From CATOSK01 sp034423195 (GTDB lineage Bacteria > Chloroflexota > Dehalococcoidia > Lucifugimonadales > UBA3495): a stretch of DNA of 64,000 nucleotides. The notes beneath the pieces are model-generated. The model worked only from the letters and a program-made list of their open reading frames with translations, made no database searches and had not been told where the DNA came from. Within the stretch, counting starts at the first letter, position 1, and every line of letters begins with the position of its first letter. Positions 16,823 to 24,919 of the stretch are shown here, one piece after another. Where the stretch lies: NCBI GenBank assembly GCA_034423195.1, contig DAOUIZ010000002.1:45549-109548 (forward strand), given 5' to 3'. A program made the position numbers and the translations under genes.

Positions 16823-17869
16823 TTACGGGGTGATGAGGACCCACATGGGTCGGGCGCCCACGTCGTAGACCTGCCCGGGGGTGAGCTCGCCGGTTTCGCC
16901 GTTGAGCTGGTAGGAGGCGAGGCGTCCCGACTCGGAGCCGGCGGCGTAGACGAACTTTCCCTGGGGGTCGAGGCTGAAGGCGCTGGGGACCTGTTCCGTC
17001 GAGGCGCGGCCCGCCGGGGTGAGGCGGCCGGCGGCGTCAACGGTGAAGCTGGCGATGGAGTTGTGGCCCCGGTTGGGGACGAGGAGCAGCTTTCCGTCGG
17101 CGGTTATCTGGATCATGGAGCAGGTGTTGCGGACGCTGGTCCCTTCCGGGAGGCTGCTGACGGTCTGGATGGCGGAGAGGGCGCCCGAGTCCGGGTCCAT
17201 GGCGTAGCTGGTGACGCTGCTGCCCTGCTCGTCGGAGAAGTAGGCGATGTCCAGGGTGGGATGGAAGCAGTAGTGGCGGGGGCCGAGGAACTCGGTCAGC
17301 TCTAGGATGGCCGGTTCGTTGGGGGTGAGGCTGCCGGTATCCTGGTCGAACTTGAACTGGTAGATGACGTTGGGGCCGAGGGCGTCGCCGGGAGGGTTCA
17401 TGACGTTGTCGGCGATGCGGGCGATGTGGGGGACGAAGGCGAAGCGGTTGGAGCGGTCGACAAGGATGGAGTGGGCGCCGTTGTTGGTGGTTATCCACTC
17501 GATGGGCGGTTCGACGGCGGCGCCGTCATCGCCGATGGCGTGGACGCCGACCCGGGCGCCCTGGTAGTGGGAGGACAGGAGGAAGCGGCCGCGCCGGTCG
17601 GTGGACAGGTAGGTGGGAGATTCCTGGAGGGGGATGGTGGACAGCAGGGACAGGGAGCCATCCGAGGAGTCGACGCTGAAGGTGGACAACTGGTTGCTGT
17701 TGCGGTGCCCGACGTAGAGGCGGTTGCGGTCGGGGTTGAGCGCCAGAGCCGAGGGGCCGCCGGATACGGGGACTTCCCCCTTGGGCTGCAGCGCGCCGGT
17801 ATCCTGGTCCATGTCCATTATGAGAATCTTGTCGTCGTCCTGGAGGGCTACGTACATGTTGTAGGCCAC
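16823..17869 (-). CDS. Lactonase family protein (6-phosphogluconolactonase-like propeller)
   Basis: This 348-residue protein has the seven-bladed Lactonase/YbhE propeller pattern: MDQDTGALQPKGEVPVSGGPSALALNPDRNRLYVGHR, FSVDSSDGSLSLLSTI, SILVDRSNRFAFVPH, HYCFHPTLDIAYFSDE and RASTEQVPSAFSLDPQGKFVYAAG. The start is GTG 17869 with GGAGGTG upstream. No pentose-phosphate genes adjoin it, so a sugar-lactone substrate is not established. Two tandem copies of repeat family 2 lie directly upstream (17881-18013). Confidence 0.8.
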   Translation of the reverse strand: MAYNMYVALQDDDKILIMDMDQDTGALQPKGEVPVSGGPSALALNPDRNRLYVGHRNSNQLSTFSVDSSDGSLSLLSTIPLQESPTYLSTDRRGRFLLSSHYQGARVGVHAIGDDGAAVEPPIEWITTNNGAHSILVDRSNRFAFVPHIARIADNVMNPPGDALGPNVIYQFKFDQDTGSLTPNEPAILELTEFLGPRHYCFHPTLDIAYFSDEQGSSVTSYAMDPDSGALSAIQTVSSLPEGTSVRNTCSMIQITADGKLLLVPNRGHNSIASFTVDAAGRLTPAGRASTEQVPSAFSLDPQGKFVYAAGSESGRLASYQLNGETGELTPGQVYDVGARPMWVLITP

Positions 17870-17880
17870 GGGGACACCTC

Positions 17881-17944
17881 CGTTCTAAGGGTCGCCACCT
17901 TTCGCCGCCAATCAAGGCAACTTGTCTAAGGCGCCGGGTGGCTC
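17881..17944 (+). repeat. Repeat family 2, copy A
   Basis: First of two tandem copies. It opens CGTTCTAAGGGTCGCC, contains GGCAACTTGTCTAAGGCGCC at 17916-17935 and ends GGGTGGCTC. It lies in the leader of the lactonase-like gene. Confidence 0.75.
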
Positions 17945-18013
17945 CGTTCTAAGCGTCGCCGCTTTCGGGCGCACAAGCTAGGTAACTTGTCTAAGGCGCC
18001 CTGGGCGGCTCCG
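17945..18013 (+). repeat. Repeat family 2, copy B
   Basis: Second tandem copy, opening CGTTCTAAGCGTCGCCGC and containing TAACTTGTCTAAGGCGCC and CTGGGCGGCTCCG. It is directly joined to copy A, with the same orientation. Confidence 0.75.
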
Positions 18014-18103
18014 CATGTCGGTTGATGGCCGCATTATACGCTGAAAGGGGAAACGGGGGAGCCACGGGTATACTCGGATAGACCAATTGAGAGAGGGGCG
18101 GCC

Positions 18104-18532
18104 ATGAAGATTTATTTTGCGGGTTCGATTCGGGCGGGGCGGGAGGACCAGGAAGTCTACCAGCAACTGATCCGGGGCTTGCTGGAGCTGGGGCCGGTGC
18201 TGACGGAGCACGTGGGGAGCCCGGAGCTGACGGATGCGGGGGACGACGGCCCGTCGGACGCCGAGATCTACCGGCGGGACATGGGCTGGCTGGATGAGGC
18301 GGACGCGGTGGTGGCGGAGGTGACCGTTCCGTCCCTGGGGGTGGGCTACGAGATCGGGCGGGCGGAGATGCTGGGAAAGCCGGTCATCTGCCTGTTCCGG
18401 CCGGGCCAGGGGAGGCGACTGTCGGCGATGATTTCGGGCCATCCGGCGATGGCGGTGGAGTCCTACGAGACGGTGGAGGAAGCGGTGGGGTTGGCGGCGC
18501 GGTTCGTCCGGGATAGGCTGGGGACGGTTTGA
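18104..18532 (+). CDS. 2'-deoxynucleoside 5'-phosphate N-hydrolase (Rcl/DNPH1 type)
   Basis: This 142-residue protein belongs to the nucleoside 2-deoxyribosyltransferase superfamily. The opening KIYFAGSIRAGR and the active-site segment AEVTVPSLGVGYEIGRA, containing the catalytic Glu, match the Rcl/DNPH1 subgroup, which cleaves the N-glycosidic bond of deoxynucleoside monophosphates. The expected role is nucleotide-pool sanitation or deoxyribonucleotide catabolism in the cytoplasm. Start is ATG 18104 after GAGAGGGG. Another nucleotide-pool enzyme, dCTP deaminase, lies at 27042. Confidence 0.85.
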   Translation: MKIYFAGSIRAGREDQEVYQQLIRGLLELGPVLTEHVGSPELTDAGDDGPSDAEIYRRDMGWLDEADAVVAEVTVPSLGVGYEIGRAEMLGKPVICLFRPGQGRRLSAMISGHPAMAVESYETVEEAVGLAARFVRDRLGTV

Positions 18533-18541
18533 GCGCGGGGA

Positions 18542-18585
18542 TACGTTGGAGGATTCATCCCCCAAGCCCCCTTTGTTCGGGGCCG
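18542..18585 (+). repeat. Repeat family 1, copy b
   Basis: TACGTTGGAGGAT-TC-ATCCCCCAA, then GCCCC and, after a short loop, GGGGC. One stem base is changed (GGAGG for GGGGG). It lies between convergent genes, the N-hydrolase and dnaN. Confidence 0.75.
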
Positions 18586-18593
18586 GGCGGCGG

Positions 18594-19733
18594 CTACCAT
18601 TGGACAAACATGGGCATGACTACGTGGACGTAGTCGTCGCCCTCGGGGGGTTTGAAGACGCCGGGGCTGGAGGGAGTGGAGGTTTCCAAGGCGACCTGTC
18701 CCCGCTCGAAGACCTGGAGGACGTCCTGGAGGTATCGGCTGTTGAAGGCGATCTTGGACTCCGACCCTTCCAGTAGCACGGCGTCGACCTCGTCCTGGTT
18801 GTCGCCGACGGACTCGGACTTGGCCGAGACGATGGCGCGGCCGGAGCCTCCGTCATCGGCGTTGGGTTCCATCTGGAGGCGGATGATGTTGCTGCCGTCG
18901 CGGGCGAAGATGGCGGCGCTGCGGGTGGCGCGGAGGAGGTTGGGCAGGTCGAAGACCGCCCGGGTGGAGAAGGACTGGGGGATTAGCTGCTCGTAGTTGG
19001 GGAAGGCCCCCTGGAGAAGCTGGGAGACCAGCTCGACGCCCTGGGTGCGGAAGAGGACCTGTCCCCGGGCGGGAGTCATCATCACCTCGACCGGGTCGTC
19101 GCCTTCGCCGAGGATGCGGGACAGCTCGTTGAGGGTGCGGGCGGGAACGATGACCTCGACGGGAGACTCGACGGGTTCGGCCAGAGCGCCATGCTGGACG
19201 GCGAGGCGGAACCCGTCTGCGGCGGCGAGGGTGAAGTGGTCTTCCTCCAGCTTGACCTCGACGCCGGTGAGGATGGGCCGGGACTCCTCGGTGGCGGCGG
19301 CGAAGGTGACCCGGGAGATGGCGCTGCGGAGGGTCTGGGGATGAATCTTGGCGGCCACGCCGTCGTCAACGGTGGGGATGGGGGGGAACTCGCTGGCATC
19401 GGTGCCGTTGATGTGGGAGTCGTTGCGCCCGCAGGTGACCTGAAGCAGTCCGCTACCGGCGGGCAGTTCGAGGTCGATGCGCTCGCTGGGAAGGGAGCCG
19501 ACGAACTCGCCCAGGAGACGAGCGGGAACGGCGATGGAGCCTTCCTCCTCGATGCTGGCGCCGATCCAGGTGGTGATGGCGATTTCCAGGTTGGTCGCCG
19601 AGAGCTTGAGCATGGACTGTTCGGTGCTGAGCAGGACGTTCTGGGTGACGGGCAAGGCGGACCGGGTGGCGACAGCCCTTCCGACCAGGGCCAGGCCCCT
19701 ACTCAGGTTTTCTTGCAGGCAGGAAAGCTTCAT
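18594..19733 (-). CDS. dnaN: DNA polymerase III subunit beta (sliding clamp)
   Basis: This 379-residue protein is the beta clamp that encircles DNA and tethers polymerase III. The three repeated clamp domains are visible: MKLSCLQENLSRGLALVGRAV at the start, ISRVTFAAATEESRPILTGVEV in the middle, and a C-terminus ending YVHVVMPMFVQW, typical of the clamp tail that lines the protein-binding pocket. Length is normal. Usually dnaN lies beside dnaA, recF or the origin; none of these is here. A promoter (19851-19879) and a copy of repeat family 2 lie upstream. Confidence 0.95.
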   Translation of the reverse strand: MKLSCLQENLSRGLALVGRAVATRSALPVTQNVLLSTEQSMLKLSATNLEIAITTWIGASIEEEGSIAVPARLLGEFVGSLPSERIDLELPAGSGLLQVTCGRNDSHINGTDASEFPPIPTVDDGVAAKIHPQTLRSAISRVTFAAATEESRPILTGVEVKLEEDHFTLAAADGFRLAVQHGALAEPVESPVEVIVPARTLNELSRILGEGDDPVEVMMTPARGQVLFRTQGVELVSQLLQGAFPNYEQLIPQSFSTRAVFDLPNLLRATRSAAIFARDGSNIIRLQMEPNADDGGSGRAIVSAKSESVGDNQDEVDAVLLEGSESKIAFNSRYLQDVLQVFERGQVALETSTPSSPGVFKPPEGDDYVHVVMPMFVQW

Positions 19734-19750
19734 CGGAGACCGCCAAGTAT

Positions 19751-19840
19751 CATTCTAAAAGTTGCCCCCTCCGTCGCCAATTCGGGTTACTTGTCCAAGG
19801 CTCCCCTGCCTTCGCAGGGGCAGGCGCTTGGGGGCTTCGT
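19751..19840 (+). repeat. Repeat family 2, copy C
   Basis: It opens CATTCTAAAAGTTGCC and contains GTTACTTGTCCAAGG. An inserted hairpin CCCCTGCCTTCGCAGGGG follows, then CTTGGGGGCTTCGT. It lies in the dnaN leader, between the promoter and the start codon. Confidence 0.7.
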
Positions 19841-19850
19841 AAGCCGGGGT

Positions 19851-19879
19851 ATTATAGGTTTCCCGTCACCTGGATACAA
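19851..19879 (-). promoter_or_regulatory. Candidate dnaN promoter
   Basis: On the minus strand TTGTAT (-35), a 17-base spacer and a perfect TATAAT (-10, at 19851-19856) precede dnaN. The implied leader is about 110 bases long and contains repeat family 2 copy C. The -35 is only a partial match. Confidence 0.45.
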
Positions 19880-20003
19880 CTTTCCAATGGGAATCTCTCC
19901 GGGCGGGAGAGAAAAATTTCTGGCGCATTCTGCTACATTCTGCTGCATTTACGAGGGGTAGACGGGGCAACACCGTAGGAGAGGGTTGTCCGGAGGGCGT
20001 TGG

Positions 20004-20064
20004 TTGATAGTCGCGGCTTTCGGGGCCAATGGAGGCAACTTGTCCAAGGCCCCTGGGCCGCTTG
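20004..20064 (+). repeat. Repeat family 2, copy D
   Basis: It reads TTGATAGTCGCGGCTTTCGG, then GGCAACTTGTCCAAGGC and CCTGGGCCGCTTGA. It has the same orientation as the other copies and lies between dnaN and alaX. Confidence 0.7.
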
Positions 20065-20187
20065 ATGTATCCATAGTAGAGAGGCGGCGGCGGGGTTGGC
20101 AAGGGGGGAAATGTCAGCAGTCGGCGCGTCGGCGAGGGACGGGGAGAAATGAACGGGTCTTTGGGGTTTGCATCGCGGCGTTCTCTC

Positions 20188-20250
20188 CACCTGCATGGCG
20201 ATGATTTTGCACCTGCATCATGGTGGTTTTCCATCTGCATGGTGGTGTCC
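20188..20250 (+). repeat. Tandem 22-bp degenerate repeat
   Basis: Two 22-base units and a shortened third follow one another: CACCTGCATGGCGATGATTT.., CACCTGCATCATGGTGGTTT.. and CATCTGCATGGTGGTGTCC. Each opens CAYCTGCAT. The array is immediately upstream of repeat family 1 copy c. Its role is unknown; a protein-binding array is possible. Confidence 0.6.
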
Positions 20251-20270
20251 TGAGGGGCAGGTGACGGGAG

Positions 20271-20312
20271 ACGCTGGGGGATGAATCCCCCAGACCCCCG
20301 GGATGGTATGGG
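20271..20312 (+). repeat. Repeat family 1, copy c (inverted centre)
   Basis: ACGCTGGGGGAT-GA-ATCCCCCAGACCCCCGGG followed by a second imperfect stem GACCC/GGGTC. The central dinucleotide is GA rather than TC, while the flanks keep the standard orientation. Confidence 0.75.
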
Positions 20313-20347
20313 TCGGGGTGGCAGGAAAGGCGATGGCGGGGGTTTGC

Positions 20348-20353
20348 TATAAT
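20348..20353 (+). promoter_or_regulatory. Candidate -10 box of alaX
   Basis: A perfect TATAAT lies 65 bases before the alaX start. No clear -35 is present 16-18 bases upstream. Confidence 0.3.
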
Positions 20354-20418
20354 GGGCCGGCTTTGACGGGGGCGGGCGGACTGGGCCGAGGCACTAATCG
20401 GAGCGAGCGGGAAGGACG

Positions 20419-21129
20419 ATGACGGAGCTTCTTTTTCACGGGGACAGCTATCTGAAGGAGTTCGAGGCCACGGTGGTGGAAACCACGGAGGACGGGGTGG
20501 TGCTGGACTCGACGGCGTTCTACATCGGGGGTGGGGGGCAGCCCTTCGATACGGGGGTGCTGGTTTCCGGCGGGCAGGAGTATCCGGTGACGCGGGTGGG
20601 ACGTTCCGACGGGAAGATTGTCCACCGCATTGACGGGCCGCTGCCGGAAGCAGGGGCGGCGGTCACGGGGAAGATTGACTGGGAGCGGCGGTACCTGCTG
20701 ATGCGGACGCACACGGCGCTGCACATCCTGTGCGGCGTGGTCTGGCGGGACTACGGGGCGAAGGTGACGGGCGGGGATATGCAGCCGGGGACGGCGCGGA
20801 TGGACTTCGAGCTGGAGAACATGAGCGCGGAGTTCGCCCACGAGATGGAGGAGAAGGCCAACGCGGAAATAGCAGCGGGACGGCCAGTGCACGTGGGCAA
20901 CCTGGTGCGGGCGGAGGCGGACCAGCATCCCGACCTGATACGGACGAAGGTGAACCTGCTGCCTCCGTCGATTGCCGAGGTGCGGACGATTGATATTTCG
21001 GGGCTGGACCTGCAGGCGGACGGCGGGACGCACGTGGCCAACACCTCGGAGGTGGGCCGCATCCGGGTGGTGGGCCACGAGAGCAAGGGGCGGATCAACA
21101 AGCGGCTGCGGATTGCGCTGGAGGAGTAG
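20419..21129 (+). CDS. alaX: Alanyl-tRNA editing protein AlaX (AlaX-M type)
   Basis: This 236-residue free-standing editing domain is homologous to the alanyl-tRNA synthetase editing region and hydrolyses mischarged Ser- or Gly-tRNA(Ala). The glycine-rich FYIGGGGQP motif and the metal motif HTALH (H-x3-H) are present. The second metal motif reads DGGTH where the classical form is CGGTH, so Asp replaces a Cys ligand; variants of this kind are familiar in bacterial AlaX. Start is ATG 20419, with GGGAAGGA close upstream. Confidence 0.88.
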   Translation: MTELLFHGDSYLKEFEATVVETTEDGVVLDSTAFYIGGGGQPFDTGVLVSGGQEYPVTRVGRSDGKIVHRIDGPLPEAGAAVTGKIDWERRYLLMRTHTALHILCGVVWRDYGAKVTGGDMQPGTARMDFELENMSAEFAHEMEEKANAEIAAGRPVHVGNLVRAEADQHPDLIRTKVNLLPPSIAEVRTIDISGLDLQADGGTHVANTSEVGRIRVVGHESKGRINKRLRIALEE

Positions 21130-21134
21130 GAAGA

Positions 21135-21183
21135 TTACGTTGGGGGGATTCATCCCCCAAACCCCCTGTTCCGGGGGTGTTTG
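21135..21183 (+). repeat. Repeat family 1, copy d
   Basis: TTACGTTGGGGGGAT-TC-ATCCCCCAAACCCCCTG, then a second stem CCCCC/GGGGG around TGTTCC. It separates alaX from the macro-domain gene. Confidence 0.8.
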
Positions 21184-21204
21184 CGAGGGGTTGGATACTG
21201 ATTG

Positions 21205-21723
21205 ATGATGCGGGTACGGATTGTTCAGGGGGACATTACGGGTGTGGACGTGGACGCCATCGTCAACGCGGCCAATGAGTCGCTGCTGGGCGGCGGGGGC
21301 GTGGACGGTGCGATCCACCGCGCGGCGGGCCCCGAACTGCTGGAGGAGTGCCGGAAGCTGGGAGGATGCCCCACCGGAGAGGCGCGGATTACGCGGGGAT
21401 ACAACCTTCCGGCACGGTGGGTTATCCACACGGTGGGGCCGGTGTGGCAGGGCGGCGGCCACGGCGAGGATGAATTGCTGGGGCAGTGCTACCGCAATTC
21501 GCTGGGACTGGCGTCGGAAAAGGGGATAGGAAGCATTGCGTTTCCGGCGATAAGCACCGGGGTGTACGGGTTTCCCAAGGAACGGGCGACGCGGATTGCC
21601 GTGGCGGAGACGTTGGCGTTCCTGGAGAGCAATCCACTGCCGCGAGAGGTAGTTTTCGTGTGCTTTTCCGCCGGGGACTTTAGGGTGTACCAGACCGCTT
21701 TGGATGCGGCGGTGGAGGGCTGA
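21205..21723 (+). CDS. Macro domain protein (O-acetyl-ADP-ribose deacetylase-like)
   Basis: This 172-residue macro domain has the classical sequences VNAANESLLGGGGVDGAIHRAAG and IHTVGPVW, and the phosphate loop FPAISTGVYGFP. Family members of the YmdB/MacroD type remove ADP-ribose from proteins or hydrolyse O-acetyl-ADP-ribose. The whole protein is a single domain. A run TTG-ATG-ATG leaves the start uncertain by one codon. It is 75 bases after alaX, with repeat family 1 in between. Confidence 0.9.
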   Translation: MMRVRIVQGDITGVDVDAIVNAANESLLGGGGVDGAIHRAAGPELLEECRKLGGCPTGEARITRGYNLPARWVIHTVGPVWQGGGHGEDELLGQCYRNSLGLASEKGIGSIAFPAISTGVYGFPKERATRIAVAETLAFLESNPLPREVVFVCFSAGDFRVYQTALDAAVEG

Positions 21724-21781
21724 GGGTGTGCTGGGTTGCCGGGTTATTTGTGGGAAGGACTTACCGGGGCCTGGGTCCCTT

Positions 21782-21850
21782 GATTGAAAGGTCGCCGCTT
21801 TCGCGCCCTTTACAGGCAACTTGTCTAAGAGCGCTGGGCGGCTCCGTCGC
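21782..21850 (+). repeat. Repeat family 2, copy E
   Basis: GATTGAAAGGTCGCCGCTTT, then GGCAACTTGTCTAAGAGCGC and TGGGCGGCTCCGTC. It lies in the leader of hyuA. Confidence 0.75.
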
Positions 21851-21919
21851 GAGAATGACGGGGGTGGGGGTTATACATTGTTTCCGGGTGGGGGGTGAAC
21901 GGTTGAAAGGAATTTACGC

Positions 21920-23941
21920 ATGAGCCGAACGGTGGTGGGGATTGACGTTGGGGGGACGTTTACCGACGTTGCCGTTTTGACGGACGGGCAGCTGCGGATT
22001 CACAAACTGCCTTCGACTCCGGGAGACCCTTCGGAGGGGGTGACGCGGGGGGTGGCAGACGTGGGGGTGGAGGGAGCGGACTTCGTCCACGGGACGACGG
22101 TGGCGACCAACGCGCTGCTGGAAGGCAAGGGGGGCAGGACAGCCCTGGTGACGACGCTGGGGTTCGAGGACGTGCTGGAGATTGGGCGGCAGAGCCGGGC
22201 GGAGCTGTACAACCTGAACATGGACCGCCCTCCGGCGCTGGCTCCCTGGGAGCTGCGGTTCGGGCTGCCGGAGCGGGTGGAGCACGACGGGAACATCCTG
22301 GAGGACCTGACGGCGGAGTCGCTGGAATCGCTGGCGGCCTTGATTGAGGAGGCGGAGGTTGACGGGGTGGCGGTGTCCTTCCTGTTTTCCTTTCTGAATC
22401 CGGTACACGAGCGGATGACGCTGGAGGCGCTGAAGCGGCTGCCCAACCCTCCTTTTATTTCCCTGTCCAGCGAGGTCTTGCCGGAGTTCCGGGAGTACGA
22501 GCGGACGAGCACGGTGGTGGTGAATTCCTACGTGGGGCCGGTGATGGCCCGCTACCTGGGGCAACTGGAGGAATCCCTGGGGGAGAGCCTGCGGGTCATG
22601 CAGTCGTCGGGAGGGAGCATCACGGCGCGGTTGGCCGCCAATCAGCCGGTGCGGACGATCCTGAGCGGGCCGGCCGGGGGCGTGGTGGGGGCGTTCCATA
22701 CCGGGGTGCAGGCCGGGTATCCCGACATCATCACGCTGGACATGGGGGGCACGTCCACGGACGTTTCGCTGTGCCCGGGCAGGATCAAGGAGACGACGTC
22801 GGCCAACCTGGGCGGGTACCCGATAAGCGTGCCGATGATCGAGATTCACACCGTCGGGGCCGGCGGAGGTTCCATCGCTCGGGTCGATTCCGGGGGCGCG
22901 CTGGTGGTGGGGCCGCAGTCGGCGGGGGCCGATCCCGGGCCGGCCTGCTACGGCAAGGGGGAGCAGGTGACGGTGACGGACGCCAACCTGGCGCTGGGAC
23001 GCATCCGGGCGGACCGGTTCCTGGGGGGACGGATGCGGCTGGACCTGGAACGGGCAAGGGAGTTGCTGGGCGGGCTGGCGGCGCAGATCGGGTCGGACGT
23101 GGAGACGGCGGCGCTGGGGATTGTCCGGGTGGTGAACGCCAACATGGAGCGGGCGATCCGGGCGATTTCGCTGGAGCGGGGGTACGATCCGAGGCGGTTT
23201 ACGCTGGTGCCCTTCGGCGGGGCCGGGCCGATGCACAGCTGCGAACTGGCGGCGGCGCTGGGGATTCCGAGGGTGCTGGTCCCAACGCATCCGGGCATTC
23301 TGTCGGCGCTGGGAGTGGCGGTGGCGGACGTGGTGAAGGACTACTCGCGGACGGTGATGCTACGGGGGGATGACCTGGACCGGGACCGGCTGGAGGAGGA
23401 GTTCCACGGGATGGAGACCGGGGCGCGGGCCGAGCTGCGGGGGGAGGGCCTGCCGGCGGAGCGGATGACGGCGCGGCGTTTCCTGGACGTGCGGTACGTG
23501 GGGCAGTCGTTCGAACTGACGGTGGACTGTCCGAACCTCCTCAGATCCTCGCAGGGCGGGCATCCGTCCGACCTGCACCGGACGATTGGCAACAGCTTCT
23601 ACCGGGCGCACATGCAGCGGTTCGGGTACGCGGACCGGAGCGAGGCGGTGGAGGTGGTGAACCTTCGGTTGAAGCTGGAACTGGCGGTGGAGAAGCCGCG
23701 GGCGGAGCCGCAGCCGCTGGGTCCGGCGGACGCATCCGGCGCGGTGGTGGGGAGAGAGGCGGTGGTGTTCCCGGAGGGGAGCCTTCGGAGCAACCTGTAC
23801 GAGCGGGAAAAGCTGGCGCCGGGGAATGAGATTATGGGGCCGGCACTGCTGCTGCAACTGGACTCGACGATTGTGGTTCCGCCGGGCTGGGGCGGGTCGG
23901 TGGATGCTTTCGGGAACCTGGTTTTGGAGCCGGTGGGGTGA
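21920..23941 (+). CDS. Hydantoinase/oxoprolinase A subunit (HyuA-like)
   Basis: This 673-residue ATP-dependent amidohydrolase subunit has the N-terminal Hydant_A_N signature GIDVGGTFTDVAVL, the HGTTVATNALLEGKG motif, and the ATPase-type LDMGGTSTDVSL and VGAGGGSIARVD of Hydantoinase_A. With a HyuB partner it opens N-methylhydantoin, 5-oxoproline or related cyclic amides, or carboxylates acetone/acetophenone. The partner lies at 24909. Start is ATG 21920 after GAAAGGAA. The substrate is not deducible. Confidence 0.9.
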   Translation: MSRTVVGIDVGGTFTDVAVLTDGQLRIHKLPSTPGDPSEGVTRGVADVGVEGADFVHGTTVATNALLEGKGGRTALVTTLGFEDVLEIGRQSRAELYNLNMDRPPALAPWELRFGLPERVEHDGNILEDLTAESLESLAALIEEAEVDGVAVSFLFSFLNPVHERMTLEALKRLPNPPFISLSSEVLPEFREYERTSTVVVNSYVGPVMARYLGQLEESLGESLRVMQSSGGSITARLAANQPVRTILSGPAGGVVGAFHTGVQAGYPDIITLDMGGTSTDVSLCPGRIKETTSANLGGYPISVPMIEIHTVGAGGGSIARVDSGGALVVGPQSAGADPGPACYGKGEQVTVTDANLALGRIRADRFLGGRMRLDLERARELLGGLAAQIGSDVETAALGIVRVVNANMERAIRAISLERGYDPRRFTLVPFGGAGPMHSCELAAALGIPRVLVPTHPGILSALGVAVADVVKDYSRTVMLRGDDLDRDRLEEEFHGMETGARAELRGEGLPAERMTARRFLDVRYVGQSFELTVDCPNLLRSSQGGHPSDLHRTIGNSFYRAHMQRFGYADRSEAVEVVNLRLKLELAVEKPRAEPQPLGPADASGAVVGREAVVFPEGSLRSNLYEREKLAPGNEIMGPALLLQLDSTIVVPPGWGGSVDAFGNLVLEPVG

Positions 23942-23956
23942 CGACGGGGGACGGGG

Positions 23957-24003
23957 TTACGTTGGGGGATGAATCCCCCAAACCCCCTGGATATATGGGG
24001 TTG
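23957..24003 (+). repeat. Repeat family 1, copy e (inverted centre)
   Basis: TTACGTTGGGGGAT-GA-ATCCCCCAAACCCCCTGG, then ATATAT and GGGGTT closing a second stem. The central dinucleotide is GA as in copy c, with flanks in normal orientation. It lies between hyuA and the PIG-L gene. Confidence 0.8.
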
Positions 24004-24067
24004 GATGGATGAAGCGACTGGGACGGATTGTCCGGCTGCTACCGAGAGACAGAAGGCATTGATTGCT

Positions 24068-24919
24068 ATGACGATGCGGTTCTCAAAACTTAAGGTTCTG
24101 GCGGTTTTTGCGCATCCCGACGACGAGGGGTTCGGGAGCGGGGGGGCACTGGCGATGCTGTCGTCGCTGGGGGTGTCGATTACGCTGGTGTGCGCGACCA
24201 ACGGGGACGTGGGGGAGATCAGCGATCCGAGCCTGGCGACGCCGGAGACTCTCTGGCGGGTGCGGCAGGGCGAGTTGCGGCGGGCGATGGCGGTGACGGG
24301 CGTGGCAGACATCCGGTTCCTGAACTACCGGGACTCGGGGATGGTGGGAACGGCGGACAACCAGCATCCGAACTCGCTGCATCAGGCGCCGGATGACGTG
24401 GTGGTTTCCCAAGTGGCGGCGGTTATGCGGGAGGTTGAGCCGGACCTGGTGATGACCCACGATCCGACGGGGGGGTACGGGCACCCGGACCACAAGGCGA
24501 TCTGCCGGCACACGACGCGGGCGTGGGAGGAGTGGCGGCGGGAAGAGTCCGGGAAGGGGGCGCTGTACTACGCGGCGTTTCCGCGGAGCTTTTTCCGGCG
24601 GATGTGGCAGGAGATGCTGGACCTGGGGATCAGTCCGCCGTTTGCCAGCATGGACGTTGATTCGCTGGGGACGCCGGACGACGAGGTAACGACGACGGTG
24701 GACGTGAGGGCGGCGGTGGACACGAAGATCGAGTCCCTGAACTGTCACCGGACGCAGATTGATCCGAACGGGCCGTTTGCACAGTTGCCGGAAGAGAAGA
24801 GCCGGGAGTACATGAGCACCGAGTTTTATTCCCTGGTAGGGGCGTTCCGGGGAGAAGGCTGGAAAGAATCCGGCGGGGATATCCTGAAGGGGCTGGCGGG
24901 AGAGTTTGATGGCGGTTGA
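24068..24919 (+). CDS. PIG-L family deacetylase
   Basis: This 283-residue zinc-dependent LmbE/PIG-L deacetylase has the metal motif AHPDDEGFGSGG near residue 15 (His-x-x-Asp-Asp) and the second metal His in HDPTGGYGHPDH. The family includes MshB and Mca of mycothiol metabolism, BshB of bacillithiol metabolism and N-acetylglucosaminyl deacetylases. ATG 24068 is chosen because the open frame upstream runs through repeat family 1. It sits between hyuA and hyuB and overlaps the latter by 11 bases, so all three are probably one functional unit. Confidence 0.88.
   Translation: MTMRFSKLKVLAVFAHPDDEGFGSGGALAMLSSLGVSITLVCATNGDVGEISDPSLATPETLWRVRQGELRRAMAVTGVADIRFLNYRDSGMVGTADNQHPNSLHQAPDDVVVSQVAAVMREVEPDLVMTHDPTGGYGHPDHKAICRHTTRAWEEWRREESGKGALYYAAFPRSFFRRMWQEMLDLGISPPFASMDVDSLGTPDDEVTTTVDVRAAVDTKIESLNCHRTQIDPNGPFAQLPEEKSREYMSTEFYSLVGAFRGEGWKESGGDILKGLAGEFDGG

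Larger units (their letters stand above)
19734..20418. other. 685-base intergenic region between dnaN and alaX
   Basis: No gene is supported. The stretch holds the dnaN promoter, repeat family 2 copies at 19751 and 20004, a 22-bp tandem repeat at 20188, repeat family 1 at 20271 and a TATAAT at 20348. Short open frames here are low-complexity and without ribosome sites. No DnaA boxes were found, so an origin of replication is not supported. Confidence 0.6.

Noticed and set aside
18120..18145. tRNA-like TTCGATTC string
   Set aside because: It lies inside the N-hydrolase gene and has no surrounding cloverleaf arms. No convincing tRNA was found in the window.
20188..20250. CRISPR-like array
   Set aside because: Units are 22 bp and contiguous with no spacers, only three copies, and no cas genes.
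19734..20418. Possible replication origin beside dnaN
   Set aside because: No clustered DnaA boxes, no dnaA or recF, and no AT-rich unwinding region; the gap holds repeats instead.
21422..21430. A perfect DnaA box TTATCCACA close to dnaN
   Set aside because: It is inside the macro-domain coding sequence, encoding the conserved V-I-H-T, and is solitary. An origin would need a cluster in a non-coding AT-rich region.
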